A DNA stretch of 64,000 bases from Sisyra terminalis (GCA_958496175.1 OY292274.1:68272630-68336629), one strand, 5' to 3'; shown: positions 12,153-24,420, numbered from the stretch's first letter. The notes: a model not told the origin generated them from the letters alone. Numbers and translations: made by a program.

Positions 12153-12773
12153 ATGGCGGCATTTCCGTCCGTTTTTCACGACATGAGCGAATCGGTCAAA
12201 GCCACCAATAAGGAGTTGGGTGAACTGCAAAAGACGGTGGCCACTTTGGCCGCCACTTACCACGCGAAAGTGCAGGAAATCGACGAGCGGCTAAATTGCA
12301 TCGCCCAGGATGAGGTGCGCAATCGGCGCTCCAATGTGGTCTTCTACGGCATCGTCGAAAACGATGTCGAAACCATGCAAACTTTAAAGAAAACCCTCTA
12401 CGATATCATCGTCAATATCATGAAACTGAACGATTTTAATCCGAACGAAATTATATTTTTGCGCCGACTGGGAAAAAGCGAGGGTGGCAAAAAGATTCGT
12501 CCGCTGTTGGTGTCAATGACGACGGTGCACAGCCGCTATAAGATCCTGTTTGCCTCGCAACGTTTGGCGAAGACCAGCTATTGGGTGGAACGCGATTACA
12601 CGGCGGAGAATTACCGGAAGCTCAAGATATTGCGGAAAATTCAAAATCGGATGCGCCACGCTGGAATCACGACCCAAAGACGCGGCACCCAATTGATCTA
12701 CAAAGATCAATACTTCACTTTGGAGGACATCGTCAAACACGAGGTCCTCGCTAAGTATGTGCCAACTGATTGA
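12153..12773 (+). CDS. Solo LINE ORF1-like RNA-binding protein, paralogue 1
   Basis: This is a 206-aa single-exon gene. Residues about 8-58 are heptad-like and probably coiled coil. Then come NVVFYGI (61-67), a FLRRLG segment (102-107), RPLLVS (116-121) and RDYTAE (147-152), followed by a basic helix with RMRHAG and a C-terminal TLEDI. This order of coiled coil, RRM-like fold and basic C-terminal domain matches LINE-1-type ORF1 proteins (Transposase_22) and the related baculovirus FP25K fold, so nucleic-acid binding or chaperone activity is likely. The frame is open upstream to a TTG at 12066, but 12153 is the first ATG and aligns with the starts of paralogues 3 and 4, which have in-frame TGA codons just upstream. 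No endonuclease or reverse transcriptase follows. Codons are much GC-richer than the flanks. Function in the host is unknown. Confidence 0.8.
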   Translation: MAAFPSVFHDMSESVKATNKELGELQKTVATLAATYHAKVQEIDERLNCIAQDEVRNRRSNVVFYGIVENDVETMQTLKKTLYDIIVNIMKLNDFNPNEIIFLRRLGKSEGGKKIRPLLVSMTTVHSRYKILFASQRLAKTSYWVERDYTAENYRKLKILRKIQNRMRHAGITTQRRGTQLIYKDQYFTLEDIVKHEVLAKYVPTD

Positions 12774-12894
12774 ATATTTTTGCAATTTTTTTTTATCTTC
12801 AATACAATATATCTTTGCCTGGCAGATTACTTTTAAGCTTTACATATCTTATATAAAAAAATTCCAATAATTTCTAGTTAATAAGTTAAAAAGA

Positions 12895-14724
12895 TGTTCC
12901 AAATTTCCTACACTAAAGTTTAAGATACTTTTTTCAACCAGAATTCAATGCTTCCCGCCTAAAAACTTTGAAATCAAACACCGCCATCTAGTTACCTATG
13001 AAAAAATCTAAGATTTTCATGCTCAATTTTCTTGACATATTTTTTTTTTTATGTCCAGTACAAAGAAAAACAAGAAAACAATTGAACCATGCTTATCCAA
13101 TTGATAATCCATAGCCTACTAATTTTTGTACACTAAAGTTTAAGATTTTATTTTTTTGACCAGAATTCAATGCTTCCCGCCTAAAAACTTTGAATTCAAA
13201 CACCGCCATCTAGTTGCCTATGGAAAAATCTATGCTTTTGATGCTCAATTTTCTTTACATATTTGTTTTTTGCGTCCAGTACAAAGAAAAACAAGAAAAC
13301 AATTGAACCATGATTATCCAATTGATAATCCATAGCCTACTAATTTTTGTACACTAAACTTTAAGTTATTTTTTTCGACCAGAATTCAATGCTTCCCACT
13401 TAAAAACTTGGAATTCAAACACCGCCATCTAGTTGGCTATAAAAAAATCTAAGATTTTGATGCTCAATTTTCTTGACATATATGTTTTCTACGTCTCGTA
13501 CAAAGAAAAATAAGAAAACAATTGAACATCTCAATAAAGGAGGCCATGATTATCCAATTGATAATCCATAGCCTACTAATTTTTGTACACTAAAGTTTAA
13601 GTTTTTTTTTTTGATCAAAATTCAATGCTTCCCGTCCAAAAACTTTGAATCAAACACCGCCATCTAGTTGCCTATGAAAAAATCTAAGATTTTCATGCTC
13701 AATTTTCTTTTACTATTTGGCTTTCATGTCCAGTACAAAGAAAAACAAGAAAACAATTGAACATTTCAATAAAGAGAGGCCATGATTATCCAATTGATAA
13801 TCCATAGCCTACTAATTTTTGTACACTAAAATTTAAGTTATTTTTTTCGACCAGAATTCAATGCTTCCCGCCTAAAAACTTTGAATGCAAACACCACCAT
13901 CTAGTTGGCTATGAAAAAATTTAAGATTTTAATTTTTGTACACTCAAGTTTAAGTTATTTTTTTCGACCAGAAATCAATGCTTTCCGCCCAAAAACTTTG
14001 AATTCAAACACCGTCATCTAGTTGGCTATGAAAAAATCTAAGATTTTCATGCTCAATTTTCTTGCCATATTTTTTTTACGTCCAGAACAAAGAAAAACAA
14101 GAAAACAATTAAACATTTCAATAAAAGAGGCCATGATTATTCAAAAACTTTGAAATTAAACATCGCCATCTAGTTGGCTATGAAAAAATCTAAGCTTTTC
14201 ATGCTCAATTTTTTTTACATATACCTATGCTTTTTATGTCCAGTACAAAAAAAAAAAAACAAGAAAACAAATGAACATTTCAATAAAGAGAGGCCATGAT
14301 TATCCAATTGGTAATCCATAGCCTACTAATTTTTGTACACTAAAATTTAAATTGTTATTTTTTTCGACCAGAATTCAATGCTTCCCGTCCAAAAATTTGA
14401 TTTCAAACACCGCCATCTGGTTGGCTATAAAAAAATCTAAGATTTTCATGCTCAATTTTCTTGACATATTTGTTTTTTATGTCCAGTACAAAGCAAAATA
14501 AGAAAACAATTGAACATCTCAATAAAGGAGGCCATGATTATTCAGTTGGTAATCCATAGCCTACTAATTTTTGTACACTAAAGTTTAAGTTATTTTTTCG
14601 ACCAGAATTCAATACTTTCCGCCCAAAAACTTTGAACTCAAACACCGCCATCTAGTTGGCTATGAAAAAATCTAAGCTTTTGATGCTCAATTTTCTTAAC
14701 ATATTCGTTTTTTATGTCCAGTAC
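12895..14724. repeat. Satellite behind gene 1 with repeated CGCCATCTAG motif
   Basis: Diverged units of about 110-250 bp start about 120 bp after the gene 1 stop. Each carries TTTTTGTACACTAAAGTTTA, CCAGAATTCAATGCTTCCCG, AAAAACTTTGAATTCAAACA and then ACCGCCATCTAGTTGGCTAT. Motif copies lie at about 12981, 13203, 13422, 13657, 13894, 14011, 14163, 14410 and 14644. It is noticeably the GCCATCTAG core that stays constant while spacer length varies. The reverse complement CAACTAGATGGCGG fits the CTCF core consensus CCASYAGRKGGCRS at 13 of 14 positions, and AGATGGCGG also fits YY1/Pho. Binding is not shown. Confidence 0.85.
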
Positions 14725-15000
14725 CAGAGACCTTTTTTGTAGATCGTTCAATTTTCTACAAGAATATACCTTGGTCATTCCGAAATATTGTCACCAACAT
14801 GAGCTATAAAATTCCAAAGTGCAAGAGAATATTGTTGCCATATTATTTAAATGGAAAATCGAAATTTGCGATGCGGCACCTCTTAATATTAATATTACGA
14901 GCTTAAACTTTCACAGGATTTTTTTTTTGGTCATTTCCAACAATATTTTCGAAATAATTAAGAAAAAAAAAATTCTTCAATTTTTTTTGATTCAGTCTAC
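14725..15000. mobile_element. Single arm of the foldback element
   Basis: It matches one arm of the 5518-6505 element: from GAGACCTTTTTTGTAGATCG through CACCTCTTAATATTAATATT to the terminus TTTTTTGATTCAGTCTAC. It joins the satellite abruptly at about 14724, inside the phrase that would continue GTCCAGTACAAAG, so it either inserted there or marks a rearrangement. Confidence 0.7.
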
Positions 15001-15013
15001 TATATAGGATGAT

Positions 15014-15480
15014 GTGTATACAATATATAAAATATATTGCAGTCCAATTTATGTCGTATAATCTGATATAATAATATATAAAAATCATACCATAAACATA
15101 AATTTGCACAGAAGTTTAAACAAAAATTTCGTGACATATTGCCCAGATACGTATTTCGATTGCCAAGCAATCTTCATCAGTGGTCATCAAGTAGTTTGGA
15201 TCACTCCGTAACTGCTTTATGATGATTCATGTGAATCATGTAAAACGAGTGATCCAAACTACTTGATGACCACTGATGAAGATTACTTGGCAATCGAAAT
15301 ACGTATCTGGGCAATACTTCACGAATATTTTTGTTTGAACTTCTGTTCAAATTTATGTTGGTGGTATGATTCTTATATATTATTATATCAGATTATACTA
15401 CATAAATTGGACTGCAATATATTTTATATATTCTATACACAGTATAACTGTTCAAAGTCAGCGAAAAAATCTTATTTTGA
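15014..15480. mobile_element. Penelope-derived palindromic element without ORF, 12-bp TSD
   Basis: A 467-bp element between perfect 12-bp direct repeats ATATAGGATGAT (15002-15013 and 15481-15492). It starts GTGTATACAATATATAAAA. Its two halves are reverse complements (TGCCCAGATACGTATTTCG and AGTGGTCATCAAGTAGTTTG mirrored) around a short centre at about 15225. Only the right side has the extra tail AGTATAACTGTTCAAAGTCA and GCGAAAAAATC. The same ends flank the GIY-YIG coding element at 62267-63378, so this is a deletion derivative of that Penelope-like family. Confidence 0.8.
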
Positions 15481-15714
15481 ATATAGGATGATTATTTGAG
15501 TAGGATCGAATAATAAAAACTAAAAAACATAATTTTTTTAAAAGAGTGTGGCATTCAAACGAAGTTGCAGGTAATTTGCATATTTTTTTTTTTTTTTTGG
15601 TCAAAGAATATTCCATATTTTATGTTGGATAAGCCAAGACGCCAATATCGGCTTGTATCAAAACAAAAATAATCGTCTTCTAATGTTGTAGATCAATTTG
15701 TTTATATTAGAAGT

Positions 15715-15974
15715 AATTTTGTATAAATCACTTTCTGCGAAATAATCACTTTTGTCGGCGATAATCGATAATGTTTATATTAACAATTTGAGTCCACTCG
15801 ACCACACACACGTGCGCCCTCCCCCACCCCCAAAAAACCTCTTCGGTAGTCATAGGCTTAGCATTGGTTTACACTATAGCAAAGATAAAAACATTTGAAA
15901 ATTAATTTGAATTATTTGCTAAGTGGTTGTCGTTGGGTGAAGAAGTGCTATTCTTTGTTAACATTGCATTGATC
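15715..15974 (+). promoter_or_regulatory. Shared upstream module of ORF1-like gene 2
   Basis: Contains TATAAATCACTTTC (about 15723), ATCACTTTTGTCGGCGATAA (about 15744), AATGTTTATATT, a C-rich tract CCCTCCCCCACCCCC (about 15816), CGGTAGTCATAGG, a TATAGCAAAGATAAAA box (about 15876) and AAGTGGTTGTCG (about 15921). Order and spacing parallel genes 1 and 4. It lies directly right of the Penelope-derived insertion, which leaves the module intact. Confidence 0.6.
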
Positions 15975-16577
15975 ATGGCGTACGCATATTCAAACTTGCA
16001 ATACTTGTGCGCAGAAGTAAGTGCAATGAGAAGTATGTTCGAAACAAAAGCCGAAGGATTTAAGATGAAAATTCAAAGTATTGAGGAATCGTTACATTCG
16101 GTGGTCGATGATGAAATTCGCATCCGGGAAAGCAATTTGGTGTTCTACCACATCTACGAATATGCAGACGAGAGCTTTGATTATTTGAAGCAATTGTTGC
16201 GGGATATAATCGTCAATTGCATGAAGGTGGCCGATTTTGATTGCAACGAAATTGTCACCATGAAACGTCTGGGATCATTCCTCAGCTGCAATCCATCGCG
16301 GCCATTGTTGGTATCATTTCGTACGGTCTACGTTCGCAATAAGGTTTTGAATGGCGGAAGATTTTTGGGGAAAACCATCTACAAAGTGGACCGGGATTAC
16401 ACTGCCGAGGCGTACTACAAGGTGAAGATGATCAAGAAGATTCAATGGCGGCTGAAACATGATGGCATCGCGGCCAAAAGACGTGGCGCTCTTTTGTTGA
16501 TCGGAGGTAAACAATACAGCTTGGAGGATATCTACAACGATGCTACGCTATCCAAGTATACGGACATTGATCATTGA
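15975..16577 (+). CDS. Solo LINE ORF1-like RNA-binding protein, paralogue 2
   Basis: A 200-aa single-exon protein of the same family as gene 1. A probable coiled coil spans residues about 10-48. NLVFYHI (54-60), MKRLG, RPLLVS (109-114) and RDYTAE (140-145) follow, with a basic helix ending RLKHDG and a closing SLEDI near the C-terminus. The GIPE motif seen in genes 3 and 4 is replaced by HIYE. The frame is open upstream only from a TTG at 15927; the ATG at 15975 matches the paralogue starts. That upstream extension would be hydrophobic, but it corresponds to untranslated leader in genes 3 and 4, so I do not call a signal peptide. The stop is followed by three overlapping TTGATCA heptamers. 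Confidence 0.78.
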   Translation: MAYAYSNLQYLCAEVSAMRSMFETKAEGFKMKIQSIEESLHSVVDDEIRIRESNLVFYHIYEYADESFDYLKQLLRDIIVNCMKVADFDCNEIVTMKRLGSFLSCNPSRPLLVSFRTVYVRNKVLNGGRFLGKTIYKVDRDYTAEAYYKVKMIKKIQWRLKHDGIAAKRRGALLLIGGKQYSLEDIYNDATLSKYTDIDH

Positions 16578-16679
16578 TCATTGATCATTTCATGATCTAA
16601 ATTCCTTTATCAATCAGTTAACTGTAATAGTAGAAATAATTTCTGGATATTCTTACCGTTCATATATAAAACTGTTCAC

Positions 16680-18130
16680 TTTAAAACCCAACCCAAAATT
16701 TTTTCAAGAAAAAATTCATATTTTTCGCCAGTAACGATGAATTAAAACTCCGCCATCTAGTAGTTAACGACGGAAACATCTAAGATATTGCCAATTAAAA
16801 ATCGTTGGAAATTGGAATCACAAATTCAGATCAAATAATTTTCCAAATATTTTCAATTGTAAATCAAACTTTCCACAAAAAACTTTGAATTAAAATCAAC
16901 GTCATCTAGTTTTATACGGAAAATCAAAAAAAATTTTTTTTTTTGGGATAGAATCAATACATTTCAAGAAAATGTGATACTTAAAGTAAAATACAAAACT
17001 TTTAGATTTTCATTTGTTTTTTTTTTTTTTGAAATATTCTAATTTATTTTTGTTAATATGAAATACAATGAAAATATTCACTCCGTAGTAGAAAAAAAAA
17101 TTAGTACAAAAAGAAAACTTTACTTAACATATTAATGTTACTCTTTTCCAATACTTTTCCAAATGTTTTCAATTGTAAATCAAATTTTTTCAACAATAAC
17201 TTTAAATTATCCGCCACAAACTTTGAACTAAAATCAACGCCATCTAGTTTTGTACAGAAAATCAAAAGATTTTTCTTTTTTTTTTTTTTTTTGGGATAGA
17301 ATCAATATATTTCAAGAAAATGTGATACTTAAAGTAAAATGCAAAACTTTCAGATTTTCATTTGTTTTTTTTTTTGAAGTATTCTAATTTATTTTTATTA
17401 ATATGTAAGTACAAGGAAAATATTCACTCCGTAGTAGAAAAATAAATTTTCCACCTAAAACTTTGAACTAAAATCAACGCCATCTAGTTTTGTACGGAAA
17501 ATCAAAAGATTTTTTTTTTTTTTTGGGATAGAATCAATACATTTCAAGAAAATGTGATACTTAAAGTAAAATACAAAACTTTCAGATTTTCATTTGTTTT
17601 TTTTTTTTAAGTATTCTAATTTATTTTTCTTAATATGTAAGGACAAGGAAAATATTCCCTCTGTAGTAGAAAAAAAATTGGTAAAAAAAAATTTGCTTAA
17701 CATATTAATGGGAAATATCTAAGATATTGCCAATTGAAAATCGTTACAACTTGTCCCAATTGGGACTACAAATTAAAATCAAATACTTTTCCAAATATTT
17801 TCAATTGTAAATCAAATTTTTTGAACTATAAATTCAAATTTTCCGCCAAAAACTTTGAACTAAAATCAACGCCATCTAGTTTTGTATGGAAAAGCAAAAG
17901 ATTTTTTCTTTCTTTTTTTTTTTTTGGGATAGAATCAATACATTTCAAAAAAATGTGATGCTTAAAGTAAAATACAAAACTTTCAGATTTTCATTTGTTT
18001 TTTTTTTGAGGTATTCTAATTTATTTTTCTTTATATGTAAGTACAAGGAAAATATTCACTCCGTAATAGAAAAAAAATAGTACAAAAAAAAACTTTACTT
18101 AACATATTCATGGTAAACTGATTTAAACAA
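16680..18130. repeat. Satellite behind gene 2 with CGCCATCTAG motif
   Basis: About 100 bp after the gene 2 stop begins an array with units of about 240-400 bp. Landmarks are AACTTTGAACTAAAATCAAC, CGCCATCTAGTTTTGTACGG, long T runs, GGGATAGAATCAATACATTT and TATTCACTCCGTAGTAGAAA. Motif copies lie at about 16750, 16901 (CGTCATCTAG), 17238, 17478 and 17869. It is a different satellite from the one behind gene 1, yet keeps the same CGCCATCTAG core after an AAACTTTGAA box. No coding sequence. Confidence 0.8.
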
Positions 18131-19727
18131 TTGAGCATCTCAATCAATAAAGAGAGGACTTGTACTTTTGCCGGATATCGAGATAAACTGTTTTTCACCG
18201 AACAAATTTCACCCCTCACCCCCTTTCCGACCGCAGGTCAACCGCAAATTATTTTTCCTTTCCTATACTTGTTATATAATTTTGTTTCCCTTTTTACCAT
18301 TTATAATGGCTTCTGCTTTGGTCTATCAAGTTGGCTATGGAAAAATCTAAGATTTTGATGTTCAATTTTCTTTTGGAGGGGAACTAAAGCATTGATTAAG
18401 AAAATTGTGATAAAAGAAAAAGGGATTTAATTAAAATACAAAATTTTCTGATTTTCATTTGTTTTTCTTCCTTTTTTTTTCTTAAAGTAAATAATGGTAA
18501 ACAAAAATAACAATGGTTAACTTATTTAAACAATTGAGCATCTCAATAATGATCTCAATATGATTATCTAGTTGGCAATCCATAGCCTACTAAGTTTTGT
18601 AAGGTTAATATAGGCATTGATAGGACTCTTCTTTAATTAACCACAATTTACCGGCAAATTATTGGAGTAATCAAAAAGATTCACTGAACAAAAATTTTAG
18701 TTTATTTCATGGCTAACTAGATTATACGCCAAAAAATTACAGATATTCGGTGCAAAAATAAAATTTTGGTCATACAAACTATGTTTCCCTTTGCCTTTCC
18801 ACAACACTTTGCAAAATTGTTTAAATAATTCTTAAGATATTTAAAATTTATTAGAATTAATAATATTTTTTTTTTGAAAACCTAAACTTTCATAGATTAG
18901 TTTCCCCCAGAAAAAAAATATAAAAACCAAATTACTAAAATCTTGGTATTTACGTATATTTTTTCCCCTGAAAACAATCATTCGGAAGTCCACCTCTAGA
19001 AATTAAATGAATTAGTAGTTCAACTTTTATGGACTAAAACTTTATGTTTTCACCCAGAAACTTTAAATTTAAACATCATCATCTAGTAGGCTATGGAATT
19101 ATCTAAAAATTTGGTGTCTTGCATTTTTTCCATGCAACCATTGCGTTCCACGAAAATTGTAGTCAAAGGAAGAGGAATTTAATCAAAATCCTAAACTAGC
19201 AAAACTTTAGAGTGCTATGGATTTTCATTTGTTTTTCTTCTAATTTTTTTACAGTCAACTATGATAATTTTTTTAATGGGAAACTTTAGAAATTTTTTAC
19301 CTCCTCTCCCAGTAGTACAATAAATGAAATGTGAAGAAAAGAAAATTTTCATTAAGTCAAAGGGGATACTTTAATAAACAATAGAACATAGTAGTTGGGA
19401 TCCAGTTGGCATTCACAGCCTTCTACTATGAAGTTAAGTAGATATACGCAAAGCCTACTACTCCTCTTCATTTATCCACGATTTTCTTCCAAAGCATTAG
19501 TTATATCAAAAAAAATCAAATGACAAAAATTTTAGATTATTTCAAGGCTTACTAGATGATGATATAAAAATGATTAGTCAAATGAAGAAAATATAAATTT
19601 TTGGTCATCGAAGCTATGTTCCTATGATCTTTCAACCATACTTTCCAAAAAAGGTTTGATTATATTAAAACTTTTGATTATATTAAATAAAAGGAATATT
19701 TACTAAAGAAAAAAATGTTTCATTAAA
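18131..19727. repeat. Diverged repeat block behind gene 2
   Basis: Contains GATTATCTAGTTGGCAATCC, TTTAATTAACCACAATTT, a TAGATTATACGCCAAAAAAT stretch and a CATCATCTAGTAGGCTATG box (about 19076). The same order of phrases recurs at 23280-24420, 27490-29480 and 37720-38800. No gene seen. Short frames between 18131 and 18358 overlap repeats and resemble nothing known. Confidence 0.6.
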
Positions 19728-21140
19728 TAATAAAAGACAATCACTCAATAAAACAATCATAGCCTTCTCATTTTTGTTAATTTGATAAATCTTTGAATTT
19801 CTTACTCCTATTCAATAAATCACGATTTTCTTGCAAACCATTGGTTGAATCAAAAAAATTACTAAACAAAAATTTTAGATTATTCCATGGCTTACTAGAT
19901 TATGCAATAAAAATTCATAGTTATTCGGTGAAAGCATAAAATTTTGGTCCACAGAAATTAAAGACCTCTATTTTATCCTATTTTAAATAAAAGTTGAATC
20001 TTTTTCCAAATAAACAATGGAATGAAGTGTATAAAACAATAAAATTTTATATAATATCACAAGATTTTCATAGCAGTTATCAATACTCAATACAATTCAT
20101 TCATCATATTATGATAACAAAAGCGGGGAAGAGGGTATATTAAGATGCTTTTTTACAGAGAAAAAAGTACTTAATATTAACCCCAAGAATAACCTTTTTT
20201 AAAATATATGCATCACATATTTAATTAATCACTAACTTCATTATTACTGCAAATGCAATTTTATATGCATTTTTTCAATAAAGTTATCCTCCAATTTAAA
20301 GCCATTTAGGCTCAAATGGAATATTTCTTATGTCCATTTAATTTTCAATGATAAAAGCTTAGTATTACAAATGCATTTGAGTAGCCAATGCAGAATTGCA
20401 TATAGTTTTTCATGCTTAACCAATTGTAGCATCTCTAAAGAGGATTCTCTCCATTGTTATAATTGATTTCAAATAAAATATCAGTTGAAAACTTTGAAAA
20501 CATATAATTTATATTTCCAACAATTAACACTAAAAATTAACTATTGGAAACCATTGTTCAACCCTTTATTGACTAGCAACTGCAACTTTAAATTCATTTT
20601 AATTTAATAGAAATTCTCAACAATGAATCCCAAAAATTCTTTAGTTTTCCTCCAAATCAAATTTCCATTGATTCTATAGTAAAATCTAAGCCTTGGGAAA
20701 TTTTCTTGGTAATATTTTCCTCAACAATATAACCAAAATGATTGAATCGATTTTCTTAAATTTGATGTTTTTTTTTTTTGGGATATTTTCTATAAATTTT
20801 TTTAACAAATTTTCGTACAAAATTTGTTGATTTTATTTTATCTTTGCTGTTGAAGCATTTGTTTTTTACTATTTGGGCTTAAGCCAATCACTGATTCTCA
20901 AGCTTAACTTAAGACATGTTTAAGACAAAGATACCAACAGAAAAATATTCATTACTTAAGGAAATTTGGAACATATTTCTCTTTCTTTATTATATAAATT
21001 TTCTCACCGAATTGTTAATGATATAATAAGTTTAAGTAATAATTTAAGTATCAAATAAGGATTTATTATTGTATTTTACTTTAACTTTAATATTTAGAAT
21101 ATAAATTTGTATCAATAAACATTTTTAATTGTTCTAAGAA
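19728..21140. repeat. Segmental duplicate, left copy
   Basis: About 1.4 kb, highly similar throughout to 29485-30890: both start at AAAGACAATCACTCAATAAA and share AAAGCGGGGAAGAGGGTATA, CAATTGTAGCATCTCTAAAG and CTTAACTTAAGACATGTTTA. By eye the match is about 95 percent over the first 1.2 kb and then fades. Non-coding. Confidence 0.8.
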
Positions 21141-21728
21141 AAATAATATAAATTTTGTCAAATAAATCTTCATATTATAAGAGTTAAAATCAACAAAATT
21201 CATAAACCATTTCAACAGGAAATGCTTAATGATTAATTATTATTAAAATAAATAAAAAAAAATCAATTCAAAACGCCAATTCAGTGTATTTGGCTGATGA
21301 ATTCCAAAGGAATTCTAAATTGAAGATAACCAGAAGTTAAAGATAATTAAAAAACATCAGCTTATCTTTTCAAATATTGAATAAAGTTTTTTTTATTATT
21401 TCTTTAACTTTGTTTTTTATTAATCTTTTACTTTTATTTAGCTTTAACAATTCTTCATTTATCATATTTTTTATCGTATTTGTATAAGGCAATTGATTAT
21501 TTATTGTATTAACAGTATTGAATTATGTATACGTTAAAAATTTCATTCCATTATATCAATAAATTTAAGTCCCAAAAAAGGCAAATTTTATTAATTTTTT
21601 CCCTTTTCTCAATTGCAGAAAGTTAAATATATTTGGTCAAAAGAGGGTAAGTATCTTGGAATTTGAGATATCCAGCTATAAGCTTGTAAAAACTTATATT
21701 TTGGCATCCCTAAAACTATCTCAAAACC

Positions 21729-21892
21729 CAAGGTTTGTAAATTACACAGGTTGCCTCATTAGAAAAAAAAATGACGTCATACGAAGAATTTTAAAATTGA
21801 TCAGTCTGAAGATATGTACGAATTTCTTCTGGATACGTCACGTATCCATCACGTAGCCACCATGAGGCCACCTGTGTATTTTATAAACCTTA
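21729..21892 (+). mobile_element. MULE-type MITE, 9-bp TSD
   Basis: A 164-bp element from CAAGGTTTGTAAATTACACA to GTGTATTTTATAAACCTTA, flanked by 9-bp CTCAAAACC (21720-21728 and 21893-21901). It keeps GACGTCATACGAAGAATTTT, CAGTCTGAAGATATGTACG and an internal palindrome GGATACGTCACGTATCC. Confidence 0.8.
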
Positions 21893-23279
21893 CTCAAAAC
21901 CTACATATGATAAGGTATATTTTTTGCAAATATCTCATTTCCTATAGGGTTTTTACTATTTATCTTCATTATCATTATTGTAGAAAATCAAATTCCCTAC
22001 AACTTTTGTTTGAATTTTTTTTTTATAAGTTCACTTGTTTTCGAGATAGTGGGCGGCAAAGATCAAATTTAAATCCTATTAAACCCAATTTTACAAGGAA
22101 CAAAAGCGTTGGCTATGGACAAAACAAATGACAATCGTAAACCTAGCCGAATGGTCGAAATTAATCTCAAAAAATGGAGAAGAAGAAAAAAAAGACGTTT
22201 ATCTCGAGGACATCTTAAGCTAGGCTCAAAAGGACTTTTGACCACAAAAATAACAAGGACTAACAAGGAACAAGGACTAATATCCTTGAGAAAAAAAATC
22301 TCCGATAAAGTCCCTCATGATTATCGTTTAATATTTCAGCCTTATGAAATGGTAAGGGAAAGGCATTTTAATGTTATAGAAGGCATTTTAAATGTAATGA
22401 TTTCGAAATGGCTTTTATTAAAGGAGAAATATTTATTTATTTTTTTTTAAATTATAAAAGATTTTTCCATTAAAAGAAATTTCCCATCGAAAAACCGAAA
22501 GTTAAAAAACATCGATTCTTTCACAAAAAAAAAAAATTACACCCCTGAACAAGGACTTATATCCTTGAAAAAATTATTCCCTTAAATCTTTAATAATCGT
22601 CAGATCCATGATTTCTTTTCTGATTTCCTCAGTAATTTTTAACACAAAAAAAAAATATTTAAAAATTTTATTTTTCCACCCCTACAGTATTGGACCAGGG
22701 TTAATCGACCACAAAAAACCACGAAAAATCGTATTTACCCCCAAATAATTTAAGCCATTAAATAATTTTCGATATTTTTAATAGAACTATACTTAAGTGA
22801 GGCCTAATCCACTTAAAGGGGTTTTATTTTAAGGGGTTACATCGGTTTTACGACTTTAAATTTTTAAGTCGATCCAATAGGGCACCCATTAATTACGTGA
22901 GACGTTTACGGGGACGGGGGTCAAGTAAAATCTCACACAATTTCATGTGGGGGGAAGAGAATAATCTTTTCCCGATAGTCTTTTTTTTTGGTAAATAAAT
23001 TTAATATAGACGAAGGACAGATCAACTATTAAAAAGTTAGGGGGGCAAGCAAAACCTCATGAAATTTTAGGAGGGGAGGGGTCGATTGCTTAAATTGTCT
23101 CACATAATTAATGGATTTCCCCTCCCCCTCGTCAAGCAATAATTTTGGTGATATCTATCTTTGAGAGTTGGCGGGGTGCAGCTACTCGTCCCGAAATTTG
23201 TCATGGAAAAAAGGGTGCTCTGGACCCTCAGGACACCCTAAAATCGACGATTCCATATAAAATAGGTTTTCAAAGTGGA
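21893..23279. other. No gene seen; mixed low-complexity and repeat DNA
   Basis: A 113-codon frame at 22109-22450 is lysine/arginine-rich and resembles no family. A GC-richer patch (22890-23130) has AGACGTTTACGGGGACGGGG and GGGGAGGGGTCGATTGC and looks like decayed repeat. Confidence 0.4.
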
Positions 23280-24420
23280 TTGCCCCGATTTCTCGAAAAC
23301 TGCTGAACCGATTTTGATGACAATTGTAGTCAAAGGAAGAGGAGTTTTATCAAAATCCTAAACTAGCGAAACTTTAGAGTGCTATGGCAGTATTTCGTGA
23401 TTTTCATTTGTTTTTCCTTTTAATTTTTCATAGTCAACTATGTTAATTTTTTTAATGGGAAACATAAGGAATACTTCCTCCTTCCCCCTCACTATAAGGT
23501 AGTACCATAAATGAAATGTGAACAAAAGAAAATTTTTCATTAAGTCAAAGGAAAATAGAATATAGCAGTTGGGATCCGGTTGGCATTCACAGCCTTCTAA
23601 TTTGAAGTTAAGTTGATATACGCAAAGCCTACTACTCTCCTTTTCATTCATCCACGATTTTCTTGCAAAGCATTAGTTATATCAAAAAAATTCAAAAGAC
23701 AAAAATTTTAGATTATTTCATGGCTGACTAGATGATGATATAAAAATTTATAGTCAATTGGAGAAAATATAAAGTTTTGGTCATCGAAACTATATTCTCA
23801 AGATCATTCAACCATACTTTCCAAAATGGTGTAAATAATTTCCCAGATATCCCAAATTTCTTTGAATAAAAAATATTCCTTTTGAAAAAATTGAAAAATT
23901 TTAAGTAACTTAAGAAGATATTCTTGGAATTTCCAATTTCCGTGGTAATTGATTAAAATTTATTTTAGAAAAGATCAATTGGACTAAAAATTTAAGTTTT
24001 CACCCCGAAACTCTAAATTTGACCGATATGATCTAGTAGGCCATGAAAAAATCTACAATTTTGATTTCGTCCATTTTTTTGGTGCAACCAATGCATTTTC
24101 CGGAAATTAGGGTCCAAAGGACCAAGAATTCAATCCAAATTCCCAACTATAGTAAAACTTAAAAGAATGCGTTGGCGTTAAACTCCGATTTGCATATGTT
24201 TTTTTTTTCACAGTGAACTATATAATTTTTTTAAGAAAATAAAAGGATTACTTTCATATCACAAACATGAGAAAATACAAGATTTTCTTCCGAAAAAAAA
24301 TATGAAATTCCAATTTCTCGAGAACTGCTCAACCGATTTTGATGAAATTTTGCACAAATCTTAAAGGTTTAATTCAGTTTTTTTTTGTCAATTACTATTT
24401 ACAAATTTAGAGCAAATTTC
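23280..24420. repeat. Repeat block copy between genes 2 and 3
   Basis: Shares AATCCTAAACTAGCGAAACT, GTAGTACCATAAATGAAATG and GGTTGGCATTCACAGCCTTC with 19180-19430 and 28350-28600, and TGATCTAGTAGGCCATG (about 24026) with 29040. It carries the phrase TTTCTCGAGAACTGCTCAAC followed by CGATTTTGATG near 24316, also seen at about 29338 and, in variant form, at 23289. Confidence 0.6.

Noticed and set aside
12895..14724. Regularly spaced repeats suggestive of a CRISPR array
   Set aside because: Units are far too long and diverged, spacers are themselves repeated, and the genome is eukaryotic.
22109..22450. 113-codon basic frame
   Set aside because: Starts at TTG, biased composition, no family features and surrounded by repeat DNA.
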